A stretch of DNA of 64,000 nt from Streptomyces sp. HSG2 (lineage in GTDB: Bacteria > Actinomycetota > Actinomycetes > Streptomycetales > Streptomycetaceae), in contig NZ_CP066801.1 of the NCBI RefSeq assembly GCF_016598575.1, forward strand, positions 1,236,501-1,300,500. The letters are read 5' to 3'. The position numbers and the translations under genes were made by a program. Under the pieces are notes generated by a model that worked only from the letters and a program-made list of their open reading frames with translations, was not told the DNA's origin and searched no databases. Shown piece by piece: positions 25,908-36,524 of this stretch (position 1 is its first letter; each line of letters starts with the position of its first letter).

Positions 25908-25955
25908 CGCCCACCTCGGTGCCCGTCCGGGTCCGGCCGGGCACCGAGGTGGGCG
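25908..25955 (-). terminator. Strong hairpin terminator after ilvE
   Basis: An 18-bp perfect stem, CGCCCACCTCGGTGCCCG (25908-25925) with CGGGCACCGAGGTGGGCG (25938-25955), around a 12-base loop. It lies 23 bp after the ilvE stop. There is no U-tract. Confidence 0.85.
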
Positions 25956-25978
25956 CGCCCCCTGGGGGCGAGGTGTGG

Positions 25979-27067
25979 TCAGAGGACCCGGTGCATCCAG
26001 CCGTGCCGGTCCTCCGCGGCGCCCCGCTGGATGTCGAGCAGGGCCCGGCGCAGCCGCATGGTGACCGGGCCCGGCTCTCCGCCACTGTGCCGCCACTCCG
26101 CGCCCGTCCGCTTCACGGTGCCCACCGGGGTGATCACCGCGGCGGTGCCGCAGGCGAAGACCTCCGTGAGGGCGCCGCTCTCGCCGTCCCGCTGCCACTG
26201 ATCGAGGGCGATCCGGTCCTCCTCCGCCTCGTAGCCGAGGTCCCGGGCCACCGTGAGCAGCGAGTCACGGGTGACGCCCTCCAGGAACGAGCCGGTGAGC
26301 GAGGGGGTGACGATCCGGTCCCCGTACACGAAGTACAGGTTCATCCCGCCGAGCTCCTCGACCCAGCGGCGCTCCGCCGCGTCGAGGTAGCAGACCTGGT
26401 CGCAGCCCTCCGCCGCGGCCTCGGCCTGGGCGCGCAGCGACGCCGCGTAGTTGCCGCCGGTCTTGGCGTCTCCCATGCCTCCGGGCACGGCACGGACCCG
26501 GTCCTCGGAGACCCAGATCGACACCGGCTTGACCCCGCTCGGGAAGTAGGAACCCGCGGGCGAGGCGATGACCAGGAAGAGGTACTCGGAGGCGGGCCGG
26601 ACCCCGAGGCCCACCTCGGAGGCGATCATGAACGGGCGCAGGTAGAGGGAGCCCTCCCCTCCGTGGTCGGGCACCCAGGCCCTGTCCTGACGCACCAGGA
26701 CGTCACACGCCTCGACGAACGTCTCCACCGGCAGCTCGGGCATGCCGAGCCTGCGCGCGGACGACCGGAACCGCCGGGCGTTGCGCTCCGGACGGAAAGT
26801 CGCGACGGACCCGTCGGGCCGACGGTAGGCCTTCAGCCCCTCGAAGATCTCCTGCGCGTAGTGCAGGACCATGGTGGCCGGGTCGAGGGCGAGCGGCCCG
26901 TAGGGGACGAGTTCGCCGTCATGCCACCCGCGCCCCTCGCTCCACTTGATCGTCACCATGTGGTCGGTGAAGTGCCGGCCGAACCCGGGCTCGGCCAGGA
27001 TCTCGCGCCGCTCGGCGTCCGAACGCGGGTGAGCGGAGGGCTTGAGCACGATCGTGGGCGTCGTCAT
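25979..27067 (-). CDS. ilvE: Branched-chain amino acid aminotransferase
   Basis: A 362-residue fold-type IV PLP aminotransferase that makes the last step of valine, leucine and isoleucine synthesis and the first step of their breakdown. The PLP lysine is near residue 202 in [38 protein letters not shown] and [12 protein letters not shown] are family segments. The start is ATG 27067 with AAGGA about 11 bases upstream. The in-frame region upstream reads DVLVLARR but has no start codon. Downstream of leuB on the same strand with a 194-bp gap holding hairpins, so it is probably its own unit. Confidence 0.95.
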   Translation of the reverse strand: MTTPTIVLKPSAHPRSDAERREILAEPGFGRHFTDHMVTIKWSEGRGWHDGELVPYGPLALDPATMVLHYAQEIFEGLKAYRRPDGSVATFRPERNARRFRSSARRLGMPELPVETFVEACDVLVRQDRAWVPDHGGEGSLYLRPFMIASEVGLGVRPASEYLFLVIASPAGSYFPSGVKPVSIWVSEDRVRAVPGGMGDAKTGGNYAASLRAQAEAAAEGCDQVCYLDAAERRWVEELGGMNLYFVYGDRIVTPSLTGSFLEGVTRDSLLTVARDLGYEAEEDRIALDQWQRDGESGALTEVFACGTAAVITPVGTVKRTGAEWRHSGGEPGPVTMRLRRALLDIQRGAAEDRHGWMHRVL

Positions 27068-27228
27068 GGATGTGATGTCCTTCGCGGGTCGTCGTGACGG
27101 GCCGCGGTCACGCCCGCACGGCCGGCGGGCCAGTACGAGGACGTCCGAGCATTTCCTCTTGTCGCGGCTTTGTGTCCGATTATCGCGCGTGGCCCTCCAC
27201 CCGTGAAGCGGGGTGGGCGAGAGGTGTC

Positions 27229-27246
27229 CCGACGCCGAGGCGTCGG
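27229..27246 (-). terminator. Possible terminator after leuB
   Basis: CCGACGCC-GA-GGCGTCGG, an 8-bp palindromic stem, begins 15 bp after the leuB stop. A second hairpin, CCACCC/GGGTGG, is at 27197-27216. Neither has a U-tract. Together they suggest that leuB and ilvE are separate units. Confidence 0.5.
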
Positions 27247-27261
27247 CCGACGCCCGCCGTG

Positions 27262-28305
27262 TCAGCCGGCCACGGCCGCGGCGAGGGCGTCCCCGATGTC
27301 GCGCGTGGAACGGGCGGGCCTCCCGGCACGCCCCGACAGGTCCGCGGCCACGGCCTCCTCCACACGCACGGCCTCGGCCTCGTACCCGAGGTGGCGCAGC
27401 AGCAGGGCGACGGAAAGGACCGTCGCGGTGGGGTCGGCGACGCCTTGGCCGGCGATGTCGGGGGCCGAGCCGTGCACGGGCTCGAACATGGACGGGAAGT
27501 CCCCGGAGGGGTTGATGTTCCCGCTGGCCGCGACCCCGATGCCGCCCGAGACCGCCGCGGCGAGATCGGTGACGATGTCGCCGAAGAGGTTGTCGGTGAC
27601 GATCACGTCGAACCGCTCCGGTTGGGTGACCATGTAGATGGTCGCGGCGTCGATGTGGAGGTACTCGGTGGTGACATCCGGGTACTCGGTGGCGACTCGC
27701 TCGAAGACGTCGGTCCACAGCCGGCCCGCGAAGGCGAGCACGTTGTTCTTGTGGATCAGCGAGAGCTTCTTCCGGCGGCGCGAGCGGGCCCGGTCGAAGG
27801 CGTCCCGGACCACGCGCTCGACCCCGTAGGCGGTGTTCACCGAGACCTCGGTGGCCACTTCGTACGGGGTGCCCCGGCGGACCGTGCCGCCGTTCCCCGT
27901 GTAGGGGCCTTCCGTGCCCTCACGGACGACCACGAAGTCGATCTCGGGCTGACCGGCCAGCGGAGTGGCCACACCGGGCAGGAGCCTCGCGGGGCGGAGG
28001 TTGACGTGGTGGTCGAAGGCGAAGCGCAGCTTGAGCAGGAAGCCGCGTTCCAGCACCCCCGACGGCACGGACGGGTCGCCGATCGCCCCGAGCAGCAGGA
28101 CGTCGTGACGCCGCAGGGCCGCCAGGTCGGCCTCGGTGAGGGTCTCGCCGGTGGCGTGGTAGCGGCGGGCCCCGAAGTCGTATTCGGTCGCCTCCAGTTT
28201 CACGTCGTCGGCGAGGACGGCCGAGAGCACCTTCAGAGCCTCGGCCACGACCTCCTGGCCGATGCCGTCACCCGGGATCACTGCGAGATCGATGTTGCGC
28301 GACAT
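27262..28305 (-). CDS. leuB: 3-isopropylmalate dehydrogenase
   Basis: A 347-residue NAD-dependent beta-decarboxylating dehydrogenase of leucine synthesis. The N-terminal [10 protein letters not shown] binding loop is at residues 10-19. The catalytic Tyr lies in [11 protein letters not shown] and the Lys in [10 protein letters not shown]. The Mg-binding Asp residues are in [16 protein letters not shown], and [18 protein letters not shown] closes the nucleotide site. Length and motifs fit the short actinobacterial LeuB type. The start is ATG 28305. The 43-residue ORF lies 80 bp upstream on the same strand. Confidence 0.95.
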   Translation of the reverse strand: MSRNIDLAVIPGDGIGQEVVAEALKVLSAVLADDVKLEATEYDFGARRYHATGETLTEADLAALRRHDVLLLGAIGDPSVPSGVLERGFLLKLRFAFDHHVNLRPARLLPGVATPLAGQPEIDFVVVREGTEGPYTGNGGTVRRGTPYEVATEVSVNTAYGVERVVRDAFDRARSRRRKKLSLIHKNNVLAFAGRLWTDVFERVATEYPDVTTEYLHIDAATIYMVTQPERFDVIVTDNLFGDIVTDLAAAVSGGIGVAASGNINPSGDFPSMFEPVHGSAPDIAGQGVADPTATVLSVALLLRHLGYEAEAVRVEEAVAADLSGRAGRPARSTRDIGDALAAAVAG

Positions 28306-28385
28306 GGCCGCACCCTACTCTTCGTCCCAGGTGATGACATTCGGCGTCCGCCATGCGGACGGGGCCGCGGGGGTCCTGGGTGGGA

Positions 28386-28517
28386 TCAGTGCCCGGTGGC
28401 TCCGCCGTTGTCCCGACGATCCAGCGAGCGCTGAAGCGCGGCGGCGGCGTTCTTGCGGTCGACCTCGCTCGTACGGGTCAGGTGACGGGCACGGCGGCGG
28501 GCGGTCGTCTCGGCCAT
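28386..28517 (-). CDS. Small basic protein, 43 residues
   Basis: A 43-residue protein of the form MAETTARRRARHL, then VDRKNAAAALQRSLDRRDNGG. It is helical and very basic, with no cysteine or membrane segment. ATG 28517 has a strong AAGGAG nine bases upstream, better than most genes nearby, which argues for real translation. I believe similar short proteins occur near leuB/pruA in other Streptomyces but cannot confirm it here. It lies 80 bp upstream of leuB, so co-transcription is possible. Function unknown; nucleic-acid or ribosome binding is only a guess from composition. Confidence 0.7.
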   Translation of the reverse strand: MAETTARRRARHLTRTSEVDRKNAAAALQRSLDRRDNGGATGH

Positions 28518-28885
28518 GATGCGGCTCCTTCGACGGACGGGGGGTGCCAGAGGGATGCGAGACGCCGGAAGGGGCGGGGAGTGCACGGGCCGCAGGGATC
28601 GCCTGCGCGGAGCCCGACTCGGAACCGCCGTTCGCTCGATCAAGCGAGTCGTTCGGCTCCCACCAAAGTAAGGCAGCGACCCGTGTCTGTCTCCAGGATT
28701 ACTCGGCCTTCCTACTATCTGAGACGGCACCGCACCGGACCTCGTCCGACCGGCGGGAACGGCGGCTCACGGCTCCGACCCATCCCACCCCGGCGCACGG
28801 TCCGAGGTCCGAATCCGCCCCCCGACACGACGGGCGGGCCCGGTCGCGTGGGACCGGGCCCGCCCGGGGCGGCGAGGCGGAAGCC
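28518..28885. other. Intergenic region between the 43-residue gene and pruA
   Basis: About 370 bp without a gene. It contains the pruA terminator (28831-28866) and must contain the promoter of the small gene/leuB. TCGCT-N6-AGCGA occurs near 28634-28649. I see no clear -10/-35 pair. Confidence 0.5.
28831..28866 (-). terminator. Terminator after pruA
   Basis: A 15-bp perfect stem, CGGGCGGGCCCGGTC (28831-28845) with GACCGGGCCCGCCCG (28852-28866), and a 6-base loop. It is 19 bp after the pruA stop. Confidence 0.85.
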
Positions 28886-30526
28886 TCAGCCCATGTGCGG
28901 GTAGCGGTAGTCGGTCGGCGGGACGAGCGTCTCCTTGACGGCCCGGGTGAGCGTCCACCGCATCAGGTTCTGCGGCGCGCCCGCCTTGTCGTCCGTGCCC
29001 GAGGCCCGGCCGCCGCCGAAGGGCTGCTGTCCGACGACGGCGCCGGTCGACTTGTCGTTGATGTAGAAGTTGCCCGCCGCGTAGCGCAACCTCTCCATGG
29101 TGTGCGCCGCCGCCGCGCGGTCCCGCGCGATGACGGAACCGGTGAGGGCGTAGTCGGAGACGGACTCCATCTGGGTGAGCATCGCGTCGTACGCCCCCGG
29201 CACGGCGTCGTCGTAGACGTGCACGGCGAGCACGGGGCCGAAGTACTCGGTACGGAACACCTCGTTCTCCGGGTCGGCGCACTCGATGACCGTCGGACGG
29301 ACGAAGTAGCCGACGGAGTCGTCGTACGAACCGCCGGCGACGATCGCACACGTCTCGTCCTCCCGGGCCCGCTCGATGGCCGTCCGGTTCTTGGCGAAGG
29401 CCCGTTCGTCGATCAGGGCGCCCATGAAGTTCGACAGATCGGTGACGTCTCCCATGGTGAGCCCGTCGACCTCGGCGGCGAACTCCTCACGGAAACCGGA
29501 GTTCCACAGCGAGGCCGGGATGTAGGCGCGCGAGGTCGCGCTGCATTTCTGCCCCTGGTACTCGAACGCCCCCCGGGTCAGGGCGGTCTTCAGCACCGCC
29601 GGATCGGCCGACGGATGGGCGACCAGGAAGTCCTTGCCGCCGGTCTCGCCCACCAGGCGTGGGTAGGTGCGGTACTTGTCGATGTTCTCGCCCACCGTCT
29701 TCCACAGGTACTGGAAGGTCCGAGTGGATCCGGTGAAGTGGATGCCCGCGAGGTCACGGTGGGTCAGGGCCACCTCGGACACCTCGACGCCGTCACCGGT
29801 GACAAGGTTGATCACGCCCTTGGGCAACCCCGCCTCCTCCAACAGCCGCATCAGCAGCACGGCGGCGTGGGTCTGCGTGGGCGACGGCTTCCAGACCACG
29901 ACATTGCCCATCAGCGCCGGGGCGGTGGGCAGGTTGCCGGCGATGGCGGTGAAGTTGAACGGGGTGATCGCGTAGACGAAGCCCTCCAACGGCCGGTGGT
30001 CCAACCGGTTCCACACGCCGGGCGAGTTGGCCGGTGGCTGCTCGGCCAGGATGCGACGGGCGTAGGAGACGTTGAACCGCCAGAAGTCGATCAGTTCGCA
30101 GGGAGTGTCGATCTCCGCCTGCTGGGCCGTCTTGGACTGGCCCAGCATGGTGGAGGCCGCCAGCGTCTCGCGCCACGGTCCCGCCAGCAGCTCGGCGGCG
30201 CGCAGGATGATCGCGGCTCGGTCGTCGAAGGCCATGGCCCGCCAGGCCGGGGCGGCGGCCAGAGCCGCGTCCACGGCGTCCTGGGCGTCCTGCCTGGTGG
30301 CGTTGGCGTAGGTACCCAGGCGCGCCTTGTGGTTGTGCGGCTGCACGACGTCGACGCGCTCGCCGCCGCCCATGCGCCGCTCGCCGCCGATGGTGCAGGG
30401 AAGGTCGATCGGGTGCTCGGCCAGCTCCCGAAGCCTGGCCTCCAGCCGGGCGCGCTCGGGGGAGCCGGGCGCGTAGCCGTGCACCGGCTCGTTGACGGGG
30501 GTGGGGACCTGGGTCACAGCGTCCAT
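28886..30526 (-). CDS. pruA: 1-pyrroline-5-carboxylate dehydrogenase
   Basis: A 546-residue NAD-dependent aldehyde dehydrogenase. It oxidises glutamate semialdehyde/P5C to glutamate, the second step of proline catabolism. The catalytic Cys is near residue 325 in YQGQKCSATSRAY, and the general-base Glu is in VGETGGKDFLVAH. The NAD site carries FTGSTRTF. The C terminus YPHMG and the GQQPFGGGRASGT segment are typical of P5C dehydrogenases. It begins 45 bp after the proline dehydrogenase gene, so proline goes to glutamate from one transcript. The PucR-type gene divergent from the pair is the likely regulator. Confidence 0.95.
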   Translation of the reverse strand: MDAVTQVPTPVNEPVHGYAPGSPERARLEARLRELAEHPIDLPCTIGGERRMGGGERVDVVQPHNHKARLGTYANATRQDAQDAVDAALAAAPAWRAMAFDDRAAIILRAAELLAGPWRETLAASTMLGQSKTAQQAEIDTPCELIDFWRFNVSYARRILAEQPPANSPGVWNRLDHRPLEGFVYAITPFNFTAIAGNLPTAPALMGNVVVWKPSPTQTHAAVLLMRLLEEAGLPKGVINLVTGDGVEVSEVALTHRDLAGIHFTGSTRTFQYLWKTVGENIDKYRTYPRLVGETGGKDFLVAHPSADPAVLKTALTRGAFEYQGQKCSATSRAYIPASLWNSGFREEFAAEVDGLTMGDVTDLSNFMGALIDERAFAKNRTAIERAREDETCAIVAGGSYDDSVGYFVRPTVIECADPENEVFRTEYFGPVLAVHVYDDAVPGAYDAMLTQMESVSDYALTGSVIARDRAAAAHTMERLRYAAGNFYINDKSTGAVVGQQPFGGGRASGTDDKAGAPQNLMRWTLTRAVKETLVPPTDYRYPHMG

Positions 30527-30571
30527 GGGATCCGTTGCTCCTTGGGTTGGGCGGGCGGGCGTGGTGGGCGG

Positions 30572-31498
30572 TCAGCCCCTGGTCGCCATCGAGCGGACGA
30601 AGAAGCGCAGGTTCGCCGGCTTCTCCGCGAGACGGCGCATGAAGTACCCGTACCAGTCGGTGCCGTAGGCCGTGTAGACGCGCATCCGGTGGCCCTCCGC
30701 GGCGAGCCGCTCCTGCTCCTCGCCTCGGATGCCGTACAGCATCTGGAACTCGTACTCGTCGGGCTTGCGTCCGGCGCGGCGGGCGAGTTCCTGGGCGATG
30801 GTGATGAGACGGGGGTCGTGGGATCCGATCATCGGATACCCGTCGCCCTCCATCAGCGTCCTCAGGACACGGACATACGCCTTGTCGATCTCGTGCCGGT
30901 GCTGGTGGGCGACCCGCGCCGGCTCCTTGTACGCCCCCTTCACCAACCGTACGCGGCTGCCGCTCGCGGCGAGCCGACGGGCGTCGGCCTCGGTGCGGAA
31001 GAGAGAGGACTGGACGACGCACCCCGTCTGCGGCGCGTCGTCGCGCAGCTCCGCGTGGATGGCGAACATGGTGTCGAGGGTGGTGTGATCCTCGGCGTCC
31101 AGGGTGACCGTGGTGCCGATGCCGGCCGCCGCCTCGACGACGGTCCGGACGTTCCTCAGGGCCAGTGCCGGACCGTCGGGCAGGCCCTGGCCGAACATCG
31201 AGAGCTTGACGGACAGCTCGGCGCGCGCGCCCAGAGCGAGCGGGCCCAGCCGTTCGATCAGCTCCAGATAGGCGTCGCGCGCGGCCTGCGCCTGTTCGGG
31301 GCGGGTGACATCCTCGCCGACGACGTCCAGCGTCACCCCCAGCCCCCGGTCGGCGAGACGCCGAACGACGGGCAGGACCTCGTCCACGGTCTCCGCGGGG
31401 ACGAAGCGGTCCACGACCTGCCCGGTCACGGGCGCCGCCGAGACCAGGCGACGCATCCGGTCGCTGCGCGACGCGGCGAGAATCACGGGACCCAGCAC
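30572..31498 (-). CDS. Proline dehydrogenase
   Basis: A 308-residue monofunctional FAD-linked proline dehydrogenase (PutA/PRODH barrel) that oxidises proline to P5C and feeds electrons to the membrane quinone pool. Family segments: LDVVGEDV near the N terminus, RLVKGAYKEP, EFQMLYGIRGEEQ, and the terminal RVYTAYGTDWYGYFMRRLAE substrate-binding helix. The start is GTG 31498 with GGAGG seven bases upstream; a longer frame from 31555 lacks a site. First gene of the proline catabolic pair and divergent from the PucR regulator at 31679. Confidence 0.93.
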   Translation of the reverse strand: MLGPVILAASRSDRMRRLVSAAPVTGQVVDRFVPAETVDEVLPVVRRLADRGLGVTLDVVGEDVTRPEQAQAARDAYLELIERLGPLALGARAELSVKLSMFGQGLPDGPALALRNVRTVVEAAAGIGTTVTLDAEDHTTLDTMFAIHAELRDDAPQTGCVVQSSLFRTEADARRLAASGSRVRLVKGAYKEPARVAHQHRHEIDKAYVRVLRTLMEGDGYPMIGSHDPRLITIAQELARRAGRKPDEYEFQMLYGIRGEEQERLAAEGHRMRVYTAYGTDWYGYFMRRLAEKPANLRFFVRSMATRG

Positions 31499-31678
31499 GG
31501 GGCACCTCCACAGACCGAGCGATGGCCGGCCACCGACCACGGTCGACGGCGGCACGGGGAACCACCGTGAAAACTAAGGATGCCCCCGGCCGTCGGCCAT
31601 CGACAGCTGTCACACATCCGCGTCATGGATCTCAGACAGATGTATGAAGACGTGGGGTCGCGGAGGCAGAATGCCGGG

Positions 31679-32869
31679 GTGACATCGGATTTCGCGCGTG
31701 GCTACCAGGAACTGATCGACGAGCTCACGGAGCTGTTGGGCGCCCCCGCGACGCTGGAGAGCCGTCATTTCGAGTTGATCGCCTTCGGGGCACACACGGG
31801 CGAGGACGATCTCGACCCCACCGCGCTCGACCCGGTCCGGGCCCGCTCCATCCTCACCCGGCGCTCGACGCCCGCGGTCCGTTCGTGGTTCGAGGGATTC
31901 GGCATCACCCGGGCGACCGGTCCGATACGGATCCCCCCGGCACCGGAGGCGGGAGTGCACCGCGGTCGGATCTTCCTGCCGGCCCGCCATCGGGGGGTGA
32001 CCCTCGGCTATGTCTGGCTCCTGGACGGCGACCCCGCTCCGTCCGTCGCGCGGCTGGCGGCGGCGATGGACATCGCCGCGCGGATCGGCGCGCTGCTGGC
32101 GGACGAGGCGCGGCACGGCACCGATCTGGGCGCGGAACTGCGCGCGGCGCTCGGCTCCGAACCGGGGCGGCGGCGCGACACGGCGATCGCCGAGCTGATC
32201 GGCGCCCTCGGGAGCGGGGCGGACGCCGCGCACACACTCGTCTGCGTCGCGCCGTGGCCCTCTGACGATCCGAGGACCAGACCCACGGCGCGGGCGGTGC
32301 CCGCCGCCTCCGCGATGTGCTCCCTGCCCTGGCCGACGGAGGGAAGCTGCCTGGCCGTCCTCGTCCGGCTGCGCTCCCGCGACGTCCTCGCCCCGGCCGC
32401 TTCGGCGGCCACCCGCCTGCTGGAGCGGGCCCGGAGCCTGGGTGCCCGGGAGGCTGGAGCGACGGTGGCGGGCATCGCTGCCGGGCGGACCGGGCTGGGG
32501 GACCTGGGATCCGCCTGGCGCGAGGCCTCGGCGGCGGCCCGCGCGGCTCGGGCGGAGGAACGGCTGGGCCCGGTCGCCGAGTGGGGATCGATCGGGCCCT
32601 TCCGGGTGCTCACCGCCCTACCGGGGGCGGCGTATCGGGACCCGGCCGTCGAACCGCTGCTCTCCCCGGCACACCGGGAGTCGGCCCGCACCGCGGAGGT
32701 GTACCTGGACTGCGCCGGACAGGCCGGTCGGGCCGCCGCCGAGCTGGGCATCCATCGCCAGACGCTGTACTACCGATTGTCCCGGGTGGAGCGCCTGACC
32801 GGACTCGACCTGGACGACGGAGAGGACCGCCTGCTGCTGCACCTGGCCCTGAAAGGCACCCGGCTCTGA
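31679..32869 (+). CDS. PucR-family transcriptional regulator, probable regulator of proline catabolism
   Basis: A 396-residue regulator. The C-terminal PucR-type helix-turn-helix is clear: [33 protein letters not shown], with [20 protein letters not shown] after it. The central part resembles the GGDEF-like/CdaR domain of PucR proteins; the N-terminal ~170 residues are probably the effector domain. It is divergent from the proline dehydrogenase gene (180 bp), and PutR-type proline regulators in actinomycetes belong to this class, so control of that pair is inferred. GTG 31679 has GGAGG 12 bases upstream; ATG 31625 (18 residues longer) is the alternative and would need leaderless translation. 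Confidence 0.82.
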   Translation: MTSDFARGYQELIDELTELLGAPATLESRHFELIAFGAHTGEDDLDPTALDPVRARSILTRRSTPAVRSWFEGFGITRATGPIRIPPAPEAGVHRGRIFLPARHRGVTLGYVWLLDGDPAPSVARLAAAMDIAARIGALLADEARHGTDLGAELRAALGSEPGRRRDTAIAELIGALGSGADAAHTLVCVAPWPSDDPRTRPTARAVPAASAMCSLPWPTEGSCLAVLVRLRSRDVLAPAASAATRLLERARSLGAREAGATVAGIAAGRTGLGDLGSAWREASAAARAARAEERLGPVAEWGSIGPFRVLTALPGAAYRDPAVEPLLSPAHRESARTAEVYLDCAGQAGRAAAELGIHRQTLYYRLSRVERLTGLDLDDGEDRLLLHLALKGTRL

Positions 32870-32933
32870 TCAGACGTCCCAGTGCTTCCCTCGGAGCCGG
32901 ACCGTCGGCGCGAGCCATCCCGTGGGTTCCTTC

Positions 32934-32965
32934 CCGACCCGTCGACCGAGTACGGGCCGGGTCGG
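32934..32965. terminator. Hairpin between convergent PucR and serA genes
   Basis: CCGACCCG (32934-32941) pairs with CGGGTCGG (32958-32965). Overlapping GTCGAC repeats allow alternative folds. It lies between two convergent stops, 65 and 49 bp away. Confidence 0.45.
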
Positions 32966-33013
32966 CGGGTCGACGGCCCCAAGCGGATCACGGGGCAGCC
33001 GAACGTCCACCGC

Positions 33014-34615
33014 TCAGGCCAGGTTGACCGAACGGGCCGAGGTGGCGCCGATCTCCGCCGCGACCTCGGCGAGCACCGAGGGACCGACGGTGTCATCGAC
33101 CGTCAGCACCGCCAGCGCCTCGCCCCCCACTCCGGCACGCGCGACCTGCATGCCGGCGATGTTCAGCCCGGCCTCGCCGAGGATCCGCCCGACTGTCCCG
33201 ACGACACCGGGACGGTCCTCGTAGCGCAGCACGACCATGTGGTCGGCGAGTGCCAGGTCCACGTCGTACTCGCCGATGGCGACGATCTTCTGGAGATGCT
33301 TGGGGCCGGCGAGCGTTCCGGAGACCGAGATCTCCTGGCCGTCACCCAGGGTGCCGCGCACGGTGACGACGTTCCGGTGGTCCGCCGACTCCGAGCTGGT
33401 GGTCAGGCGTACCTCCACCCCGCGTTCCTGGGCGAACAGCGGGGCGTTCACGTAGGACACCGTCTCGTCGACGACGTCCTCGAAGACGCCTTTGAGGGCC
33501 GACAGTTCCAGCACCTTCACGTCGTGCTGAGTGATCTCGCCGTACACCTCGACGTCCAGGCGGACGGCGACCTCGCCTGCCAGCGCGGTGAAGATCCTGC
33601 CGAGTCGTTCCGCGAGAGGCAGGCCCGGCTTGACGTCCTCGGCGATGACCCCGCCCTGCACGTTGACCGCGTCCGGCACCAACTCTCCGGCCAAGGCCAG
33701 GCGGACCGAGCGTGCGACCGCCACGCCCGCCTTTTCCTGGGCCTCGTCGGTGGAGGCTCCGAGGTGCGGGGTGCAGACGACCTGGTCGAACTCGAAAAGC
33801 GGGGAGTCGGTGCACGGCTCCTTGGCGTAGACGTCCAGACCCGCGCCGGCCACCCGACCTTCCTTCAGGGCCGAGTAGAGCGCCTCCTCGTCGACGATGC
33901 CGCCGCGCGCGGCGTTGACGATCCGAACGCCGGGCTTGACCTTGCGCAGGGCCTCCTCGCCGATCAGGCCTAGGGTCTCCGGTGTCCTGGGCAGATGGAC
34001 GGTGATGAAGTCGGAGGCGGCCAGGAGCTCGTCCAGCGAGAGGACCTTCACTCCCATCTGCGCGGCGCGAGCCGGCTGGACGTACGGGTCGTAGGCGACG
34101 ACCCGCATCCCGAAGGCCGACATGCGCTGCGCCACCAGAGCACCGATCCGACCGAGCCCGACGACACCCAGAGTCTTCTCGGCCAGTTCCACCCCGGTGT
34201 ACTTGCTGCGCTTCCACTCGCCTCGCTTCAGCGCCGCGTTGGCCTGGGGGATGTTGCGAGCCGTGGCGACGAGCAGACCACAGGCCAGCTCCGCCGCGGT
34301 GACGATGTTCGAGGTGGGGGCGTTGACGACCATCACGCCGGCCTTGGTGGCCGCCGCGACGTCCACGTTGTCGAGGCCGACTCCGGCGCGGGCGACGACC
34401 CGCAGCCGGCCCGCGGCGGCGACGGCCTCCGCGTCGATCTTCGTGGCCGAGCGGATGAGGACCGCGTCCACGTCGGCGAGGGCGGGCAGCAACTCGGCGC
34501 GGTCGGCTCCGTTGCACCGCCGGATCTCGAAGTCCGGCCCCAGCGCGTCGACGGTCGCGGGCGAGAGTTCCTCGGCGATGAGCACCGTGGCTTTGTGACT
34601 GGTGTTCGAGCTCAC
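33014..34615 (-). CDS. serA: D-3-phosphoglycerate dehydrogenase
   Basis: A 533-residue NAD-dependent dehydrogenase, the first step of serine synthesis. The Rossmann motif is GVVGLGRIGALVAQR. The catalytic Arg is in NAARGGIVDE, the Glu in LDVYAKEPC and the His in CTPHLGAST. An intervening domain (~residues 315-455) and a C-terminal ACT domain (HMVVLRYEDRPGVVGTVGRIL) follow, the long actinobacterial form inhibited by serine. GTG 34615 has GAGGA about six bases upstream. A possible -10 box TAGACT lies at 34729-34734. It follows ilvC but is separated from it by a strong terminator. Confidence 0.95.
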   Translation of the reverse strand: MSSNTSHKATVLIAEELSPATVDALGPDFEIRRCNGADRAELLPALADVDAVLIRSATKIDAEAVAAAGRLRVVARAGVGLDNVDVAAATKAGVMVVNAPTSNIVTAAELACGLLVATARNIPQANAALKRGEWKRSKYTGVELAEKTLGVVGLGRIGALVAQRMSAFGMRVVAYDPYVQPARAAQMGVKVLSLDELLAASDFITVHLPRTPETLGLIGEEALRKVKPGVRIVNAARGGIVDEEALYSALKEGRVAGAGLDVYAKEPCTDSPLFEFDQVVCTPHLGASTDEAQEKAGVAVARSVRLALAGELVPDAVNVQGGVIAEDVKPGLPLAERLGRIFTALAGEVAVRLDVEVYGEITQHDVKVLELSALKGVFEDVVDETVSYVNAPLFAQERGVEVRLTTSSESADHRNVVTVRGTLGDGQEISVSGTLAGPKHLQKIVAIGEYDVDLALADHMVVLRYEDRPGVVGTVGRILGEAGLNIAGMQVARAGVGGEALAVLTVDDTVGPSVLAEVAAEIGATSARSVNLA

Positions 34616-34834
34616 GTGAGTCCTCACATGTCCGATGCGGACGGCCGTCCCGACGGCCGCAGGCGGTGGAGGGGGAAAGCCGCGTGGAAGACGCACGACA
34701 CTGTGAGCCCGACGCGATCGTTGTGGGCAGTCTAGTGGCGCCGGCGGGGTCGTCCCGCGCCTCCGCGGAAGGATCACCCGTCCGGGGCGCGGACGGGGCG
34801 GGCCGGCGGGCGGCGGAAGTGGCGTCGCCGGCGC

Positions 34835-34870
34835 CGGTCGGGGACGGGGCGGTCGCCTCGTCCCCGACCG
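34835..34870 (-). terminator. Terminator after ilvC
   Basis: A 12-bp perfect stem, CGGTCGGGGACG (34835-34846) with CGTCCCCGACCG (34859-34870), and a 12-base loop. It starts 6 bp after the ilvC stop and ends the ilvBNC unit. Confidence 0.85.
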
Positions 34871-34876
34871 CGGGGA

Positions 34877-36504
<1,628 letters not shown>

Positions 36505-36524
36505 GGTCGGTGGCTCTTCCTCGC

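Noticed and set aside
27068..27160. Possible ilvE leader peptide reading DVLVLARR
   Set aside because: The Val-Leu-Val-Leu codons are open and in frame with ilvE, but no start codon precedes them closely and no terminator with a U-tract follows. It looks like chance.
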